Source: Acytostelium subglobosum LB1
Lineage: Eukaryota; Evosea; Eumycetozoa; Acytosteliales; Acytosteliaceae
Direction: 5' to 3'
Assembly: GCF_000787575.1 (NCBI RefSeq)
Contig: NW_012236492.1
Location: 62,001-126,000, forward strand
DNA: 64,000 nucleotides
Shown here: positions 24,501-36,157 of the stretch, piece by piece
Numbering within the stretch: position 1 is the stretch's first letter
Layout: the number at the start of each line of letters is the position of its first letter
Position numbers and translations under genes: made by a program
The notes under the pieces: model-generated
Told to the model about the DNA's origin: nothing
Database searches by the model: none
The model's input: only the letters and a program-made list of their open reading frames with translations

Positions 24501-25478
24501 TACTTTTTGGTGGACATTGCAACCTTTCACATTCTCACCAACTCTGCCTACGATTCACTGGAGGCCCTGCTCACTCATTATAGCTGCTCCTGCGTTCCAC
24601 TACTCTCGGAACCAATCAACAACCTGGTCAATCACTCATTGCCACTCATTGCCAATAGTAAGTGATTGTATAATTCAATCACTCATTCAATGTACCTAAC
24701 GCACCACAACATAATCATAATCATCAGACAACAGTGGCAGCATACCAGTGACGACAAGGTTCTACAGAGTGATGACAAAGATATTGATGAAGTGCCACGC
24801 CATGTTCTATGCACTGCCCAATGTGTTGAAGATCGTGGAGTTGGCAGTGGTCGCCATGCTCAATATTGAGCGCGAGTCAGTCATCAGTGTACTGGAGTTC
24901 ATCGAGCAGTTGTTTGTGCGATTCCCACACGAGTCCCTTGTTACCAACTACAGCTCTCACGTCCTCTCCTCCATGTTCACTGCCATCTCCAAAGACTCCA
25001 CCAAGCTGCTCACAGAGCACTTTGCAAAGACACTCTATGCATGGTGTATGTATGGCCCTGATTGGAACGACTGAACTATCCACAACTAACTCCTTCTCCC
25101 CCTTCCGTTGACAAGTCAAAGCACACTCTGGTGAAGGATTCAACAAGATTGTTCGCGATAGTGTTAAAGAGGCCAAGTGGCTTCCAGATGACCTGACGCC
25201 CAAGGACAAAGAAAGACTATCATCAATTCTATTAAGGTAAGTTGGATACCGGCTCATATGGAATGCGAGAGACGAAGCGTGCACAGTGCCAGATATTAAC
25301 AAATTAATATCATCAATCACATGAACACCCTGTTATTACAACAATGATCCGAATGGACAGCAACCGAGTATTGAGCAGTGAACATCGATTCCGGTCATTG
25401 GTTTCGGACCTCTGTGATTATTGCAACAGCCAACAGCAGTGGCAGGCGATCACCTCCTATGATGTCGACATTAAATAG
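21549..25478 (+). CDS. ipo13: Importin-13-like karyopherin
   Basis: A gene of about ten exons; the last ends with VDIK and a stop at 25478. The first ATG in frame is 21549, before Ser and Gln runs (polyQ 21738-21779). Then come HEAT repeats typical of the importin-13/transportin-3 branch of importin-beta: LDTHSNALIPSL, SRDVL-like helices, FVQYIHNLVHNECKTW, and a C terminus HFAKTLYAW, EGFNKIVRDSVKEAKW. Such proteins carry cargo through nuclear pores under Ran-GTP control. A short intron lies at about 22458-22521, and another ends near 22877. A second polyQ run (24412-24474) lies in the middle of the protein. Two Ns at 22567 do not disturb the frame. Exon edges near 22.75-22.88 kb are uncertain. 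A second member of the same branch lies at 45-48 kb. Confidence 0.8.
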
Positions 25479-25853
25479 GACCAGTCCTCACCTTCCTCCC
25501 TTCCCCCACCCCCTCTCACAGGCGTCAAATGTACATGATCAGATCAAAACGCGTGTGATGCAAAAGACGATTCTTCTGCGGGTTTGTCTTGATTAGGTTG
25601 GAGTGTGTTCTGGCACGTGGAAATTTCCCCAAGTGATGAACTTTTTGTGGGATCTCTTGCAAGTACCGACTCTTTCAAGATATTTACAACTATAATTTAT
25701 TCGATTTAATGTTGGTCTCTCCTACTTCCAAACTACATTCAATGTACACTGATCGGGTACCATTCACTCACTCACTAACGTTCAACATTATAATCATTCT
25801 GCAAACAGTAGTAGTAGATCAATCATACTAAAATATATATATATAATAATACG
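25479..25853. other. Intergenic region
   Basis: 375 bp: the 3' end of the karyopherin gene and the AT-rich promoter of the GH5 gene, with a TATATATAT run just before its start. Nothing else is seen. Confidence 0.6.
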
Positions 25854-27510
25854 ATGAGATTATATTTATTAATATCAGTATTCCTATGCTTTGGAATGAT
25901 GGCTGATGCCATGAATCCAAACATTGTTGTCGATGTCAACACAAAGAGATACTTGGACACTGATGGAAGAGAGAGATACTTCCATGGTGTCAATGTTGTT
26001 TATAAAAGTATGTTTTATCAAATATTTGATTGATTGATTGATTGATGCTAACTAACTAATGAACTATTGTAGTCAGTCCTTATGCACCTGGTTTGGAGTT
26101 TGATGTCTACCAATCATTTGGACCACAGGACATGCAGTACTTGCAGGACTGGGGTTTGAATGTTGTTAGACTAGGAGTGATGTGGGCTGGTGTCGAACCC
26201 GCACAATCAGTGTACAATCAGACTTACTTGTCATACATGAGACATCTTGTAGACTTGATGGAAGGCTATGGAATATACGCTCTACTCGATGGCCATCAAG
26301 ACCTCTTCTCCGAGGCCTACTGTGGTGATGGTGCTCCAGCATGGGCTGCCAAGCCCAAGGCCAAAGAGGCCTTCCCCCTACCATTGGCCGCACCCTATCC
26401 ATTGGACAATGTTACTCACTTCCCATCAAGAGGTATGTAATAATCATTTGATTTATTGATTGATGTGAATGATCATAACTCACTAACAATTATCTAAACA
26501 GAGGACTGTAACAAGTTGGGCTGGGCAGATTATTATGGAACTATTGCATGCTCTGGAGCATTCCAATCATTGTATGATAACTATGAAGGAATACAAGACT
26601 CATACTCTGGATACTGGCAGCAGATTGCCACAACATTCAAGACCAGTACCAATGTGATTGGTTACGAATTGATCAATGAACCATGGGCTGGAGATGTCTA
26701 CACTGATCCCGAGATCCTAATCCCAGGTGTTGCCGACAGGAAGTACCTCCAACCATTGTACGACCGTTTGAACACTGATATTAGATCAATCGATCCTGAT
26801 GTATGTATCCCAATCATTCATTCAATCCAAGTTCATGATCTAACACCCCATAATAGCATATCATCTTCTTTGAACCAATTCCATGGGATGACTTTGGAAC
26901 TGGTCTGGAGCATGTGCCAGGTGGAGATCAGTTTAGGAACTTGAGCGCAATGTCATACCATTTCTACTATGGTCCAGAGTTTGATATTTATGAGACATTG
27001 GACGTCCGCTTCTTGGACTATGATCGTCTTGGATGCGCTGGATTCTTGACAGAGTTTGGTGAGACCTCTGGAAACTCACCATCAGTCATCGAATCATCCA
27101 CCAAGATCATGAACGCCGTGGAGACTTACAAACAAGGATGGATATTCTGGAGTTACAAGGACTTTATCCCTGGTGACTATGAATCATTCTTCTACAACGC
27201 CAGCGGCCTGCCCGACCCAGTGCGCGTCAAGTTGTTCAGCAGGACCTATGCCCAAGCCGTCGCCGGCACCACTGAGAGCACGGGATTCGACTCAGAGTCT
27301 GGAAAGTTCTCCATCACCTACACGATCAATCCAAACTGCCAACTCCCAACCGAGATCTATCTGAATGAGGACATCTATTATCCAAATGGATACACTGTCG
27401 AGATTGTTCCAAATATGATCGCCAACTACACCTCCACCACCAATCGTATCTTTATACACCATCAGCTGTCGATTGCTGAGCCAGTGACTATATCAGTCTA
27501 TCCAAACTAA
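25854..27510 (+). CDS. Secreted GH5-family glycosidase, endoglycoceramidase-like
   Basis: Four exons, about 500 residues. Signal peptide (LYLLISVFLCFGMMADA), then a GH5 barrel: YFHGVNVVYK, WGLNVVRLGVMWAGVEP, LLDGHQDLFSE, the acid/base glutamate in GYELINEPWAGD, IIFFEPIPWDDFGTG, and the nucleophile glutamate in FLTEFGETSG, plus FWSYKDF. This arrangement, including the DGHQD motif and a C-terminal beta domain, is that of endoglycosylceramidase-like GH5 enzymes, which cut the glycan from glycosphingolipids. The exact substrate cannot be read from sequence. It probably acts in lysosomes or outside the cell. Introns lie near 26010-26075, 26434-26501 and 26801-26860, with CTAAC-like branch sites and TTGA runs. 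Confidence 0.88.
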
Positions 27511-27881
27511 ACTAAACTAAACCAATGATGATCGATTGATCGAGAGAGCCACACACACTGTTGTGATGTGACCATTCACAGATAAATGTCTTCGTTGACG
27601 TCGTCTTTGTTCGTCTTTGTTCTTCTTTATTCTCCAGCTTGTTGGAGAGTGAGTCGCTTCCAACATCCACATGGTCCACATTGCTTTTGGATTCGTTGTT
27701 AGATTGTTCGTTCGTTCGTTCGGTCACTGTCATCTGACCTTGGGAGAGGGAACCAAGGGGTGTGAAGCCATCGCCATGTCAATGTTATAATGCCAGTGAA
27801 TGAATGTACAGAGTTTAAGATAGGTAGATAGATAGATAGATAGGATGGCAGTTGCATTACCAGCACATATACTCTCTCTAT
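27511..27881. other. Short intergenic region between convergent genes
   Basis: About 370 bp with a (TTCG)n-like stretch near 27710 and a (GATA)n run near 27828. A Lys/Thr-rich minus-strand frame (27512-27733) is open, but has no support beyond that. Confidence 0.5.
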
Positions 27882-28426
27882 CTATCTCTTCTTGAAACCA
27901 AACTTCTTTCTCTCATAGAATAGATCTGTCTTTGAACTACCCAGGTTAACAATCTTGGGGCATCCATCTCTCTATAGTTTGTTGTTAGTAATCTGATTCA
28001 TTATGTTGATTATGTAGTATAACTTACATCTTTCTCCTGTGTCGTGCATTCCTTGCAGTAGTAAGCATCTGATATACCTACACCTCCACATATAACACAT
28101 CTTCCTTGGAATGTACCATAGTTACACTGTAGTAGTGATTGATTGATTGATTGTGTTAGTAACATCATCATAATTTACATTGGAAGATGGTTTGCTATGT
28201 ACATACCTCATCACATATTCGCACCAATGTCGAGGGCTTGACATAAGAATCGCATACAACGCACTTTCCATCACACTTCTCGCATAGACGACCAATGGCA
28301 ATGCCAGGTTGCTTCTTGCACATAATCAAATCGGGATCTACAAAGGACATACATGTCAATATCAATCATTCCATTCAATCAAAAGGAGTAGTTATAGGTT
28401 ATAAGGTACTTACGATGCTTTGACAT
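27882..28426 (-). CDS. phf5a: PHF5A / Rds3 splicing factor
   Basis: A small gene split over about four exons; every exon is too short to stand out alone. Start M-S-K-H with a split codon at 28413, then [75 protein letters not shown] and the end KKFGFKKR. It is about 110 residues and almost identical to the human protein from memory. PHF5A is a zinc-knuckle subunit of the SF3b complex of the U2 snRNP and contacts the branch point, so it is nuclear. The zinc-binding CxxC pairs are intact. It converges with the GH5 gene. Confidence 0.93.
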
Positions 28427-29128
28427 TGTTGTTTTATAATTCCTGTAACTACACAGATACTAGATATATAACAATATATAAAGGATGATGCTAGCTACTT
28501 GTATGCTTATTGACAATGATGGAGTTGGATGTGGAAGTGGGTACTCATGAGCAACTTCACTTCTCGATTTTTTGTCAGTGGACACTCTCAAAGTTCATTC
28601 ATTATTCATTCGAAGACATCCCTTTACTTCCCTTCATTCACACAATCAATAGATCAATCGGTCAATGAAGTCTGTCCTTTTAATACATGTATTAATAAGA
28701 TTGAAAGGAGCAGTACCCATCATGATGGACATAAATATATCAAAAAGAAACAAATGTTAATATCTAACATGATATCATGATCAATTGGGACGATAACTTA
28801 GAGTTCAAAGAGTGACACACATCAAGTAGGGCACGATGACGATGAATGCGAGGCTACACAGCCAGACACAAGCAAATACATATAGATTCTATGAAGGCCC
28901 TCGGTAGCCCAATAACTAGATAGGTGGTGGAGAAACACTAAACTGAACATCAGTATCCCTGATTCAGCAGTTGGGTAAATGCTTTGGCTTGATCATCGGT
29001 CGAAAAAGTTTGAAAGTTGATCCTTTGAGAGATATTTGGTGTGTGGACACGTCTTTTCAATCATTCATTCTGCTTGCTTATTCTCTCCTCCTCCTCATTA
29101 TCTCTATCACCTCATTATCTGTATAACA
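28427..29128. other. Intergenic region between divergent genes
   Basis: 700 bp between PHF5A and the pathogen-related-like gene. AT-rich, with a pyrimidine-rich leader (TCTCCTCCTCC) directly before the rightward gene. No gene is supported. Confidence 0.55.
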
Positions 29129-29827
29129 ATGACTCTTCCCGACTATATGACCGATCGCAACGCCGTCCTCAACGACGAGGGTGTCAAGTGGCGCCACGGA
29201 GAGGCGCCCGTCTACACCAAGGCCAACACTCTGTATGATGAGCAGCGCACCAATGTCCACGCCACCGACTCGCTCGAGCATCTCGTCGAGAACCTCGTCA
29301 AGAACTGGGAGAAGGAGGCCTCCTTCAAGATTGATGCCGCCGACTGGCGCACGATCGACCACAAGGTCTACAAGTTCTCGACCAACGGTGGCGAGTGGTC
29401 CACCGTCGAGGATGTGCTGCGCGTCGGCACCTACAACGCCCTGCTCGGCGAGACCCAGTACTACTCGGCCAAGAACACCAGCTTCGAGGAGTCGCACCAG
29501 ACCTTCCGCGAGTCGCTGTGCAGCGGCTTTGCCTGGGAGTGCCTCAAGGTGTACTCTGGCCCACCCATCGTCGCCTTCAAGTGGCGCCACTGGGGCAACT
29601 TCTCTGGCAAGCTCCGCTGCCCAATGTCCAAGACCGAGCAGATTGTTGCCGAGCCAACCAACTCGCTCGTCGAGATCTTTGGAATCACCGTGGCTCACGT
29701 CAACGCCCAGTTCCAGATTGAGAGTCTCGAGACCTTCTACGACCCAGCCGCCCTCTTCAACCAGATGGTCAAGGGCAGTCCCTCTGTCACCACCTGTCCC
29801 ATCACTGGTCAATCCGCCACCAACTAA
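29129..29827 (+). CDS. Pathogen-related-protein-like NTF2-fold protein
   Basis: A 232-residue single-exon protein starting at 29129 (MTLPDYMTDRNAVLND). Motifs such as VKWRHGEAPVY, LVENLVKNWEKE, RVGTYNALLGE, GFAWECLKVYSGPPIVAFKW, RHWGNFSG and LETFYDPAALF closely follow plant and fungal 'pathogen-related' proteins of the SnoaL-like/NTF2 fold. No reaction is established for that family. Codon use is strongly biased to GC-ending codons (GTC, CTC, AAG, GAG, ACC), unlike most neighbours and matched only by the mannosidase here, which suggests high expression. There is no signal peptide, so it is probably cytosolic. The leader just upstream is pyrimidine-rich. Confidence 0.85.
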   Translation: MTLPDYMTDRNAVLNDEGVKWRHGEAPVYTKANTLYDEQRTNVHATDSLEHLVENLVKNWEKEASFKIDAADWRTIDHKVYKFSTNGGEWSTVEDVLRVGTYNALLGETQYYSAKNTSFEESHQTFRESLCSGFAWECLKVYSGPPIVAFKWRHWGNFSGKLRCPMSKTEQIVAEPTNSLVEIFGITVAHVNAQFQIESLETFYDPAALFNQMVKGSPSVTTCPITGQSATN

Positions 29828-30279
29828 ACCCAGCCGCGTCCGGCCTGACTCCTTTCAATTTTCCAAATATATACACCATCACTTTGATGTGATATTTATT
29901 TCGTTCCAGAGATCAAATTATGATCAAAATCTTGTTTCTTCATTGGATGGATTAGGTAAGGTTCAACATCGAGATATTCTTCGGACTATCATTTGGAAAT
30001 CCACCTCCTAAATGTAGGTAATATCGTTCCAAATCGAATACATTGAAGGTTGACCCAACTTGATATTCTCTAATATTTGTATATGATTCTTGGCCCATAT
30101 AATGAATTTGTTGAAACTATAGATTGATAACTTTCTACATTGTTCATTGCAACCTTCATGCAACCCACCACACACAATGGTTGCAAAGGAAACGACACTT
30201 TTTTTGCATGGCTTGTTGTGTTTGTTGCAAGCCAATCAAACAGTGTCATCATCCCAATCATATTATTTACAACAATACA
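29828..30279. other. Intergenic region
   Basis: 450 bp of 3' flank and AT-rich sequence. No supported gene; a short frame reading DILRTIIWK near 29975 faintly resembles dictyostelid F-box-like starts but is isolated. Confidence 0.5.
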
Positions 30280-32408
30280 ATGAATAGAGATAACAAACAT
30301 GATGTACTTGGTGCATTGGCATCAGCATACATTCAAAGAAAGATATATACTTATACAGGTATTCAATCATTTATTCAATCAAAGTCATTCAATCATACTA
30401 ACCTGTCAATCAAACTTATAAAGAGAGATGTGAAACAACTAGAAGAGAGATTGCAAAGGAGATATGGAATACAGAGAGATGTTATAAGGATCAATTGAAT
30501 ACTATTATTGAGTTATTCTTGAAGCCAATGTTGATGTTGGCAAGACAGAAACAAGAGGATGGATCAAATGATAATGTGAGCGGACTGACAGAGACACTGG
30601 TGCACAGCATATTCTCACACATCGAGAGTATACATCATCTATGTACATTGCTATTCGATCAACTTAGTGCTCGTGTACTTGAATGGCAGCCATCGTCCAG
30701 CATCGCCGACATCTTCCTGGACATGGGCCCTTTCTTCAAATCATATAAACAGTTCTCTGAGAACTATACCACCGCCACTGAGACACTGAAACAGGTCAAA
30801 CAGAACTCACCGGCACTGGCCGTATGGCTACGGACACGCGAGAAGGAGGCACGTTGTAGATCACTGGATCTTGGATCATTGTTGATTGCCCCAATTCAAC
30901 GTGTGCCAAGATATATTCTATTGTTGAATGCAATGGCCAAGGTGACAGAGTCCAGCCATCCGGATTACAGGCGATGTCAAGCGGCGGCCACATTACTCAA
31001 ATCAATAGTCCAAGTGATCAATGATGGAATCCAAGAGGATGTAAACAGGAAACGACTAATGCAACTTCAAAGTCTAATCGAGACCTACAACAGGTATCTT
31101 CCACAATTGCCAATCGAGGTATGTTTGGAATCGTTCCATTCAATCAATCACTTTGGAACCATTCCACTCACTCAATCACATGATCACATGATCATTCACT
31201 CACATCCATGCACTATTCATAGAATCTTGTGGAGCCACATCGAAAGTTGATCAAGGAGGGAAGATTACAGAAACAATCAATGCGCGACAGATCGATCCAG
31301 ACACGTTTGGTATACCTTTGCAATGATTATTTGATCACAATTACACCATTGCCATTGCCAATTCAAACTGATTTGGGAAAAGTTGACAAGATGATACCAT
31401 TGGCAACTGCATCCATTATAATAGACTCTGAAAGCGATACATCATTCTACCTTATCAGTCCAATCAAGAGTCATCTATTCATATGCGACACTGCCACCAC
31501 TCGATCACATTGGATACTTGAGATACAGAATACCATCTCCAACCTGGTCGATTCCAATCCAATGTTCAAAGGTATGGCTCTCACTCAATCACAATCATTT
31601 AATCAATCACTAACTTAATCAATCAGAACAACGCAATCAATGGACTATTGAGCATCAGAATGGAAAATGGATATGCGTGCCAAAGGACAAGGGAGTGGCG
31701 CCAGACACTTCCGCGAACACCAGTCGACTGAAGAAGGTGTCACCAACCTCACCAATACCATCACCTAGGAGGAATGATAATGTATATGTACACGAACCAA
31801 TGGTCAAGACCAACACTTATTATAACAACAACGCGACAACTACACAAATGGAGAACTTCGTGGCCACGAGGAAGAGTCCAAATGCCGCCATTGATGTGCA
31901 TGCCCAACAGCAACACTTGGGGATACCAGACGACAAGGAGTGGGTCGTGGGAGTCAAGGTGAACAAGATATCGGCACAATCACTATCTGGATACCTAAGG
32001 CCGCCAAGTGGAGGCAACATCAATCAACAACAATCAGCAACTACACTTCCAACATCTCCAGACATCTCAAACAACGACGACAACAACAGAAGCGACAACA
32101 ACAACAACAAGGAAACATCATCATCAATCGATCAATGTACCGTAGATGACATCAAGGTGACCAGCATGCCAATGGAGAAGCTTAACTTGGACAACCTGCC
32201 AAACTATGATGATGTGGATAGCGATAATGACGACTACAATGACCAAGATGCTAATGGGAACAGAGGAGATGATGTGGACTTGTCATCATCACTAAGTAGT
32301 CTTCTACCAAGTAGACGACGAAACGTAGTGCATCTCCAAAAGAATGACAAACTACAACTACTGAAAGACCTATCTGGATCAAGCAATGTACTGGAGTCTC
32401 TAATGTAA
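30280..32408 (+). CDS. RhoGEF (DH-PH) protein
   Basis: At least four exons, about 650 residues. Exon 1 (30280-30357) encodes MNRDNKHDVLGALASAYI. After a 64-bp intron the true frame begins the DH domain at once (REIAKEIWNTERCYKDQLN, IIELFLKPML), continuing with FSHIESIHHLCTLLFDQL, LLIAPIQRVPRYILLLNAM and LMQLQSLIETYN. A PH domain follows (LIKEGRLQKQSMRDRSI, RLVYLCNDYLI, FLICDTATT-like strand, HWILEIQNTI). The tail is low-complexity and acidic with Asn runs. DH-PH proteins load GTP on Rho/Rac GTPases at membranes to control actin. The tiny N terminus (about 26 residues before DH) is notable. Introns lie near 31120-31222 and 31573-31626. Confidence 0.87.
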
Positions 32409-32572
32409 CATACTATCTATCTATCTATCTATCTATTTATAAACAATCGATCCATCATCATTCCATCGCATATCCTGTGATGTTGATGATTGAATGGATG
32501 GCCAGAGTGTGATGGGGGCGATCAGTCCTCACTGTCGCCCTTATCTCTCAGCCATCCTATTCCATACCATCA

Positions 32573-33101
32573 TTATTCTTGCTCTTTCTCGTCATCCAAT
32601 GACATGTCTATTTGAATAACAAAAAAGTATTAGTATTAGTCAGGCATGTCATGATTCATGGATTGTCTAACCTACCGTATAGATCTTGTGGCGATACTAG
32701 TATTGACTTTACAATGTCTACCAGTCGTTTCAGCTCCTCTGGCTTGGCATTCGATATCAGAACATTGGCGTAAGTACCACCTGGCAGCAGTAGTTCAATT
32801 GTGCACTTGCCATCGTTGACAAAGTTGGTGTATATCTTTGATACACATTCCTCTAACTAGTTTGTTTGTTAAAAAGAGTATGTATGAATGAGTACAATGA
32901 TCATTGTCAGATTGACTGATTGATTGAATGAGTATTATTATGTACATTGAATATGGTTGGAGTACTCTTTGGCAACTCCAATACTATCTGTTGTGTCTTC
33001 TCATCACGTCGCAGTATGACACCTTTCTTTGATGGTCTAGTAGCCTTTCGTTGTTGCTGTAGATAGTCAACAACAACCTGACAAATTATCTTTATAGGCA
33101 T
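32573..33101 (-). CDS. Stand-alone protein like the PIF1 N-terminal domain
   Basis: Three exons (32946-33101, 32676-32856, 32573-32607) give 123 residues with consistent phases. The order CQVVVDYLQQQ, GVILRRDEKTQQIVLELP, VSKIYTNFVNDGKCTIELLL, NVLISNAKPEELKRLVDIVK parallels, as I remember it, the N-terminal (PINT) region of animal PIF1 helicase (CRVAVEEL, LFTRFAEAGRSTLRL, VQLLLSDCPPDRLRRFL). In PIF1 this region precedes the helicase and has been linked to nucleic-acid binding. No helicase follows here; the tail is acidic (DMSLDDEKEQE). It is a small single-domain protein of unknown role, and the match rests on eye alignment only. Another small PH-like or SRP-like fold is possible. Confidence 0.55.
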
Positions 33102-33311
33102 TGATTGTTGTACATGTATCTTTGTTGTTATAAATTGTTAGAATGAAGTGGTAGTCGAACATAAAGCGCCAAACAGACCCAGGTCAAGTTCAATTTGAAT
33201 TTCAAACAAAAGGATCTAGACCAGGGGATATTTGATGGAATTGGGAAGTTTCACATTGATAGTATCTTTGAAGTCAAGTACAGACAAGACCAAATCAGAT
33301 AGTAATAACAT

Positions 33312-35138
33312 ATGTATCAACAAATAGATCAGAATCAGACAAGTATGGCAGATATTGTATATAGTGCTGAATCAGAAGAGTACAGCAGAACAGAGATCAC
33401 TCTGATGCAGATAGAGGCATCATGGCTGATAAAGAAAGAGGTACCTGTTGTCTGTAAACGTGTAAAGAGGATATTAGAAGTATGTTGTTAAGTGATTGAT
33501 AGTACAACAACAGAAGTACAAGGTATACTGACTGACTACACTACATGACATAAAGAGATGTGTAAACTTGTTGAGACCAGATACACAGAGTAGCAAGGCA
33601 CAGAGTGATAATGTTGATGACTCTACAGCGACTTCACAGACATCATCAAATACAGTGGACATTAATAATATATTCTTCAATGCCAAGACTGCCACTGCTT
33701 CAATCCCATCATCTCTCGGTCTAAATGCAACTAACCTTACATCATCAAGAAGAGGCAGTTCAGACACTAGAGCAATCGATATGTCGGCAGCTTGTAATCA
33801 AGTCAACATTGAAGAGTTGGATGGTATGTTATATGAATGAATGATTGATTGATTGATCATCAACTAACATGTTTATTCAATCAATCAACAGACATCTATC
33901 AAGATCAATCAATCGAGAACAAACCAATCAATATTGATACTCCAGAGTATGTGTACCTACCCTATCGCGATCATCGTCTTACTGTTACTAACGCGATCGT
34001 AACACATCTTAGGGGCACAAGAGGTACATTGCATATCAATGGATGGCTAGTAGAGTCACCAGAGTTGATGATCAGGTTCAATAAGCCTGCCAAACAGAAC
34101 TACACTGTGCCAGTGTACAAGACATTGATCAATAAGTCACATCCATGGAGAATACAACAGATACAGAACTCGAACAACTATCTCCACTTGATCCTCACAG
34201 AGATCAACAGTCTGCTCGTCTTTGCCGAGTCGTACACTCCACTCGACAGCTATCAATTGAACAATCATCATGGTCATCCAGGCAATCACCTGTCATCTTC
34301 ATCCTCATCATCAACCATCTCTCAACAACAACAACAACAGCACGCTCAGGCACAGGCTCAACAGCAACAGCAACAGTCTCAGGGACTGTCCGCCTCGCAA
34401 TCTGGATGGGTGCCATCGGGCATGAACAAGCATCACAGCAACAGTCTGCCCGAACTGCACTCTCTTGTGGAAGCATTCGGTCGCATCAGTGAATGGCTGC
34501 AGATGGCACGCGATGAGCTGTTGCTGCCCAGTCGCAACGTGTTCCCAAACACAATGTACCAGCCAACGGTGTTGCAGCCTCCCCTCCCATTCGAAATCAA
34601 CGTAAACCTGACTGTATCCAACTGCGAGCTGGTGTTTAGCGTCTATGAGCTGCACATCACATCGACGCCGCTGGACGGTCAGCGCGGAGCACAGAATCTT
34701 GCCGATACCAACAGTCCATCAAAGTCATTGCGCAAGTCTCAGAAGCTGCAGCCGACACTCTCATCGTCGTCAAGCTCCCTTCAGCTCTCCAGTGGGTCAG
34801 TGCCCCGCTCATCGTCGCCCGCATCCGGAGACTCAACAGACGCATCTAAAGAATCTCAAGAGACATCTCATGCTCACAATATTCCACCATTGTATGTACA
34901 CTTAAGTGTTGGCGTGCACTGCAGTGCGCAGCAGTTTATTAACCATTGTCTATGTATCAATTTCATTACTAGCCAAACAACCAAGGGAGGAAGTGCTCAA
35001 TGGGTCACAGTTATCGATCACTCTGAGTTTAGACAGGCCATTCCAACACTTTTGACCTCATTCACTCTGTTGACCAATGCATATGATATTCTTGCCGATC
35101 TTGGTGAGAAGTTGTTGGTTCTATCCAACGTCAACTGA
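33312..35138 (+). CDS. rogdi: Rogdi / Rav2 homolog (V-ATPase assembly factor)
   Basis: Three exons: 33312-33479 (a second in-frame ATG at 33345), about 33560-33822 and about 33891-35138. Rogdi/Rav2 is the small subunit of the RAVE complex, which reassembles V-ATPase. Family marks: ASWLIKKEVPVVCKRVKRIL at the start, RGTLHINGWLVESPELMIRF, HPWRIQQIQNSNNYLHLI, PFEINVNLTVSNCELVFSVY and a long C-terminal helix (ILADLGEKLLVLSNV). It is enlarged by dictyostelid low-complexity inserts: Ser/Thr-rich in exon 2, Gln-rich near 34321-34400 and Ser-rich near 34740-34850. It probably sits at endolysosomal membranes, which fits the other endolysosomal genes nearby. Confidence 0.8.
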
Positions 35139-35224
35139 GCGAGATCCATGAGCAATGAAGTCGACAACATTATTATTAAATATCGATGTGGAGTGCAAGT
35201 GCATCATCCATTTGTATCTAACAT

Positions 35225-36157
35225 CTATTCTTCATCCTCTTCGTCTGAGCCATATTGGAATAATGATGCCAGTGAGTTTGAGTTGGTCTCAGTCTTTGTT
35301 GACTTTGTTGGTTGTTGTTGCGCCACTGTCTCTGAATCTGTTGTCTTTCTCTTGTTGCCATTGTTGTTGTTTGATTGTGTCTTTACAATGTTTAACTTAA
35401 CAGCTCCCAATATACTAGTCTTTGGTTTCTTGTTATTTCCACTGCCATTGCCATTGCCATTGATACTGCCAAAGTTATCCAAGTCATCGGTCAATGGACC
35501 ATCCATCTCATCAATACGTTTGATTACATTAAGTGTTGTTGACGATGATGATGACTTGTTTCCAAATGTCTCTTTGATCAGCTGCTCATCCTGCTCGGCC
35601 AACGCCTGCTCCATCTCCTCTTGCTTCTTCAGACTGTACTCCAACAACTGTTCATGATCAATCTCGGCATTCTTTGAATTGAGATTGCGTAGCTCGTCCA
35701 GTGCATCCATGATCTCCATCTCTCGCTTCGAATCAACCGTTCTATTCTCCAATGCCTTCATTGCGTCGTTCTTCTCCTCGTCCTCGCGCTGAGTCCTGTC
35801 TGTCCGCTCCTCCTCCGTCTCCTTCCAGGGCTCGTAGTTTCGCGTTGCACCCGACTCACAGACGTAGTCCGAGTTCTTGGGATCTGTCTTTATCGCCAGC
35901 TCTGCAGCGCATCTCTTGCAACGTAGATAGAATCTGAATATCTTGATGCCAAGGTATGTATCGTCTAGTGTCTCCTTTCTCGAGTTGAACTTTGTTCCAC
36001 GACCAATGTACTCTCCACAAGTATTGCATCTAATACTCATTGGCAACATCATAACAACCTTTATCGTTCCACTCTTCTTTACACCCTTTGCCCTTGGTAT
36101 CTTGCTTGGGTCAAAGTCCGGTGGATAATATTTACTTATAACTTTTCTTTCTCCCAT
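35225..36157 (-). CDS. yju2: YJU2/CCDC94 splicing factor
   Basis: A 310-residue single-exon protein. It starts MGERKVISKYYPPDFDPSKI; then the conserved N-terminal zinc-binding region (MSIRCNTCGEYIGRGTKFN, FRFYLRCKRCAAELAI) with two CxxC pairs, DYVCESGATRNYEPW, a charged coiled-coil-like helix (EEKNDAMKALENRT, MEIMDALDELRNLN), and a low-complexity C terminus ending in DEEDEE. YJU2 joins the spliceosome through the NineTeen complex and promotes the first catalytic step by helping dock the branch helix. It is nuclear. It converges with Rogdi, 86 bp apart. Confidence 0.92.
   Translation of the reverse strand: MGERKVISKYYPPDFDPSKIPRAKGVKKSGTIKVVMMLPMSIRCNTCGEYIGRGTKFNSRKETLDDTYLGIKIFRFYLRCKRCAAELAIKTDPKNSDYVCESGATRNYEPWKETEEERTDRTQREDEEKNDAMKALENRTVDSKREMEIMDALDELRNLNSKNAEIDHEQLLEYSLKKQEEMEQALAEQDEQLIKETFGNKSSSSSTTLNVIKRIDEMDGPLTDDLDNFGSINGNGNGSGNNKKPKTSILGAVKLNIVKTQSNNNNGNKRKTTDSETVAQQQPTKSTKTETNSNSLASLFQYGSDEEDEE

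Noticed and set aside
27512-27733. Lys/Thr-rich minus-strand open frame
   Set aside because: Open and ATG-started, but its composition comes from TTCG and GTCT repeats and it has no family or splice support.
28529-28780. 83-codon plus-strand frame
   Set aside because: AT-rich intergenic sequence with no family motif and no leader or splice context.
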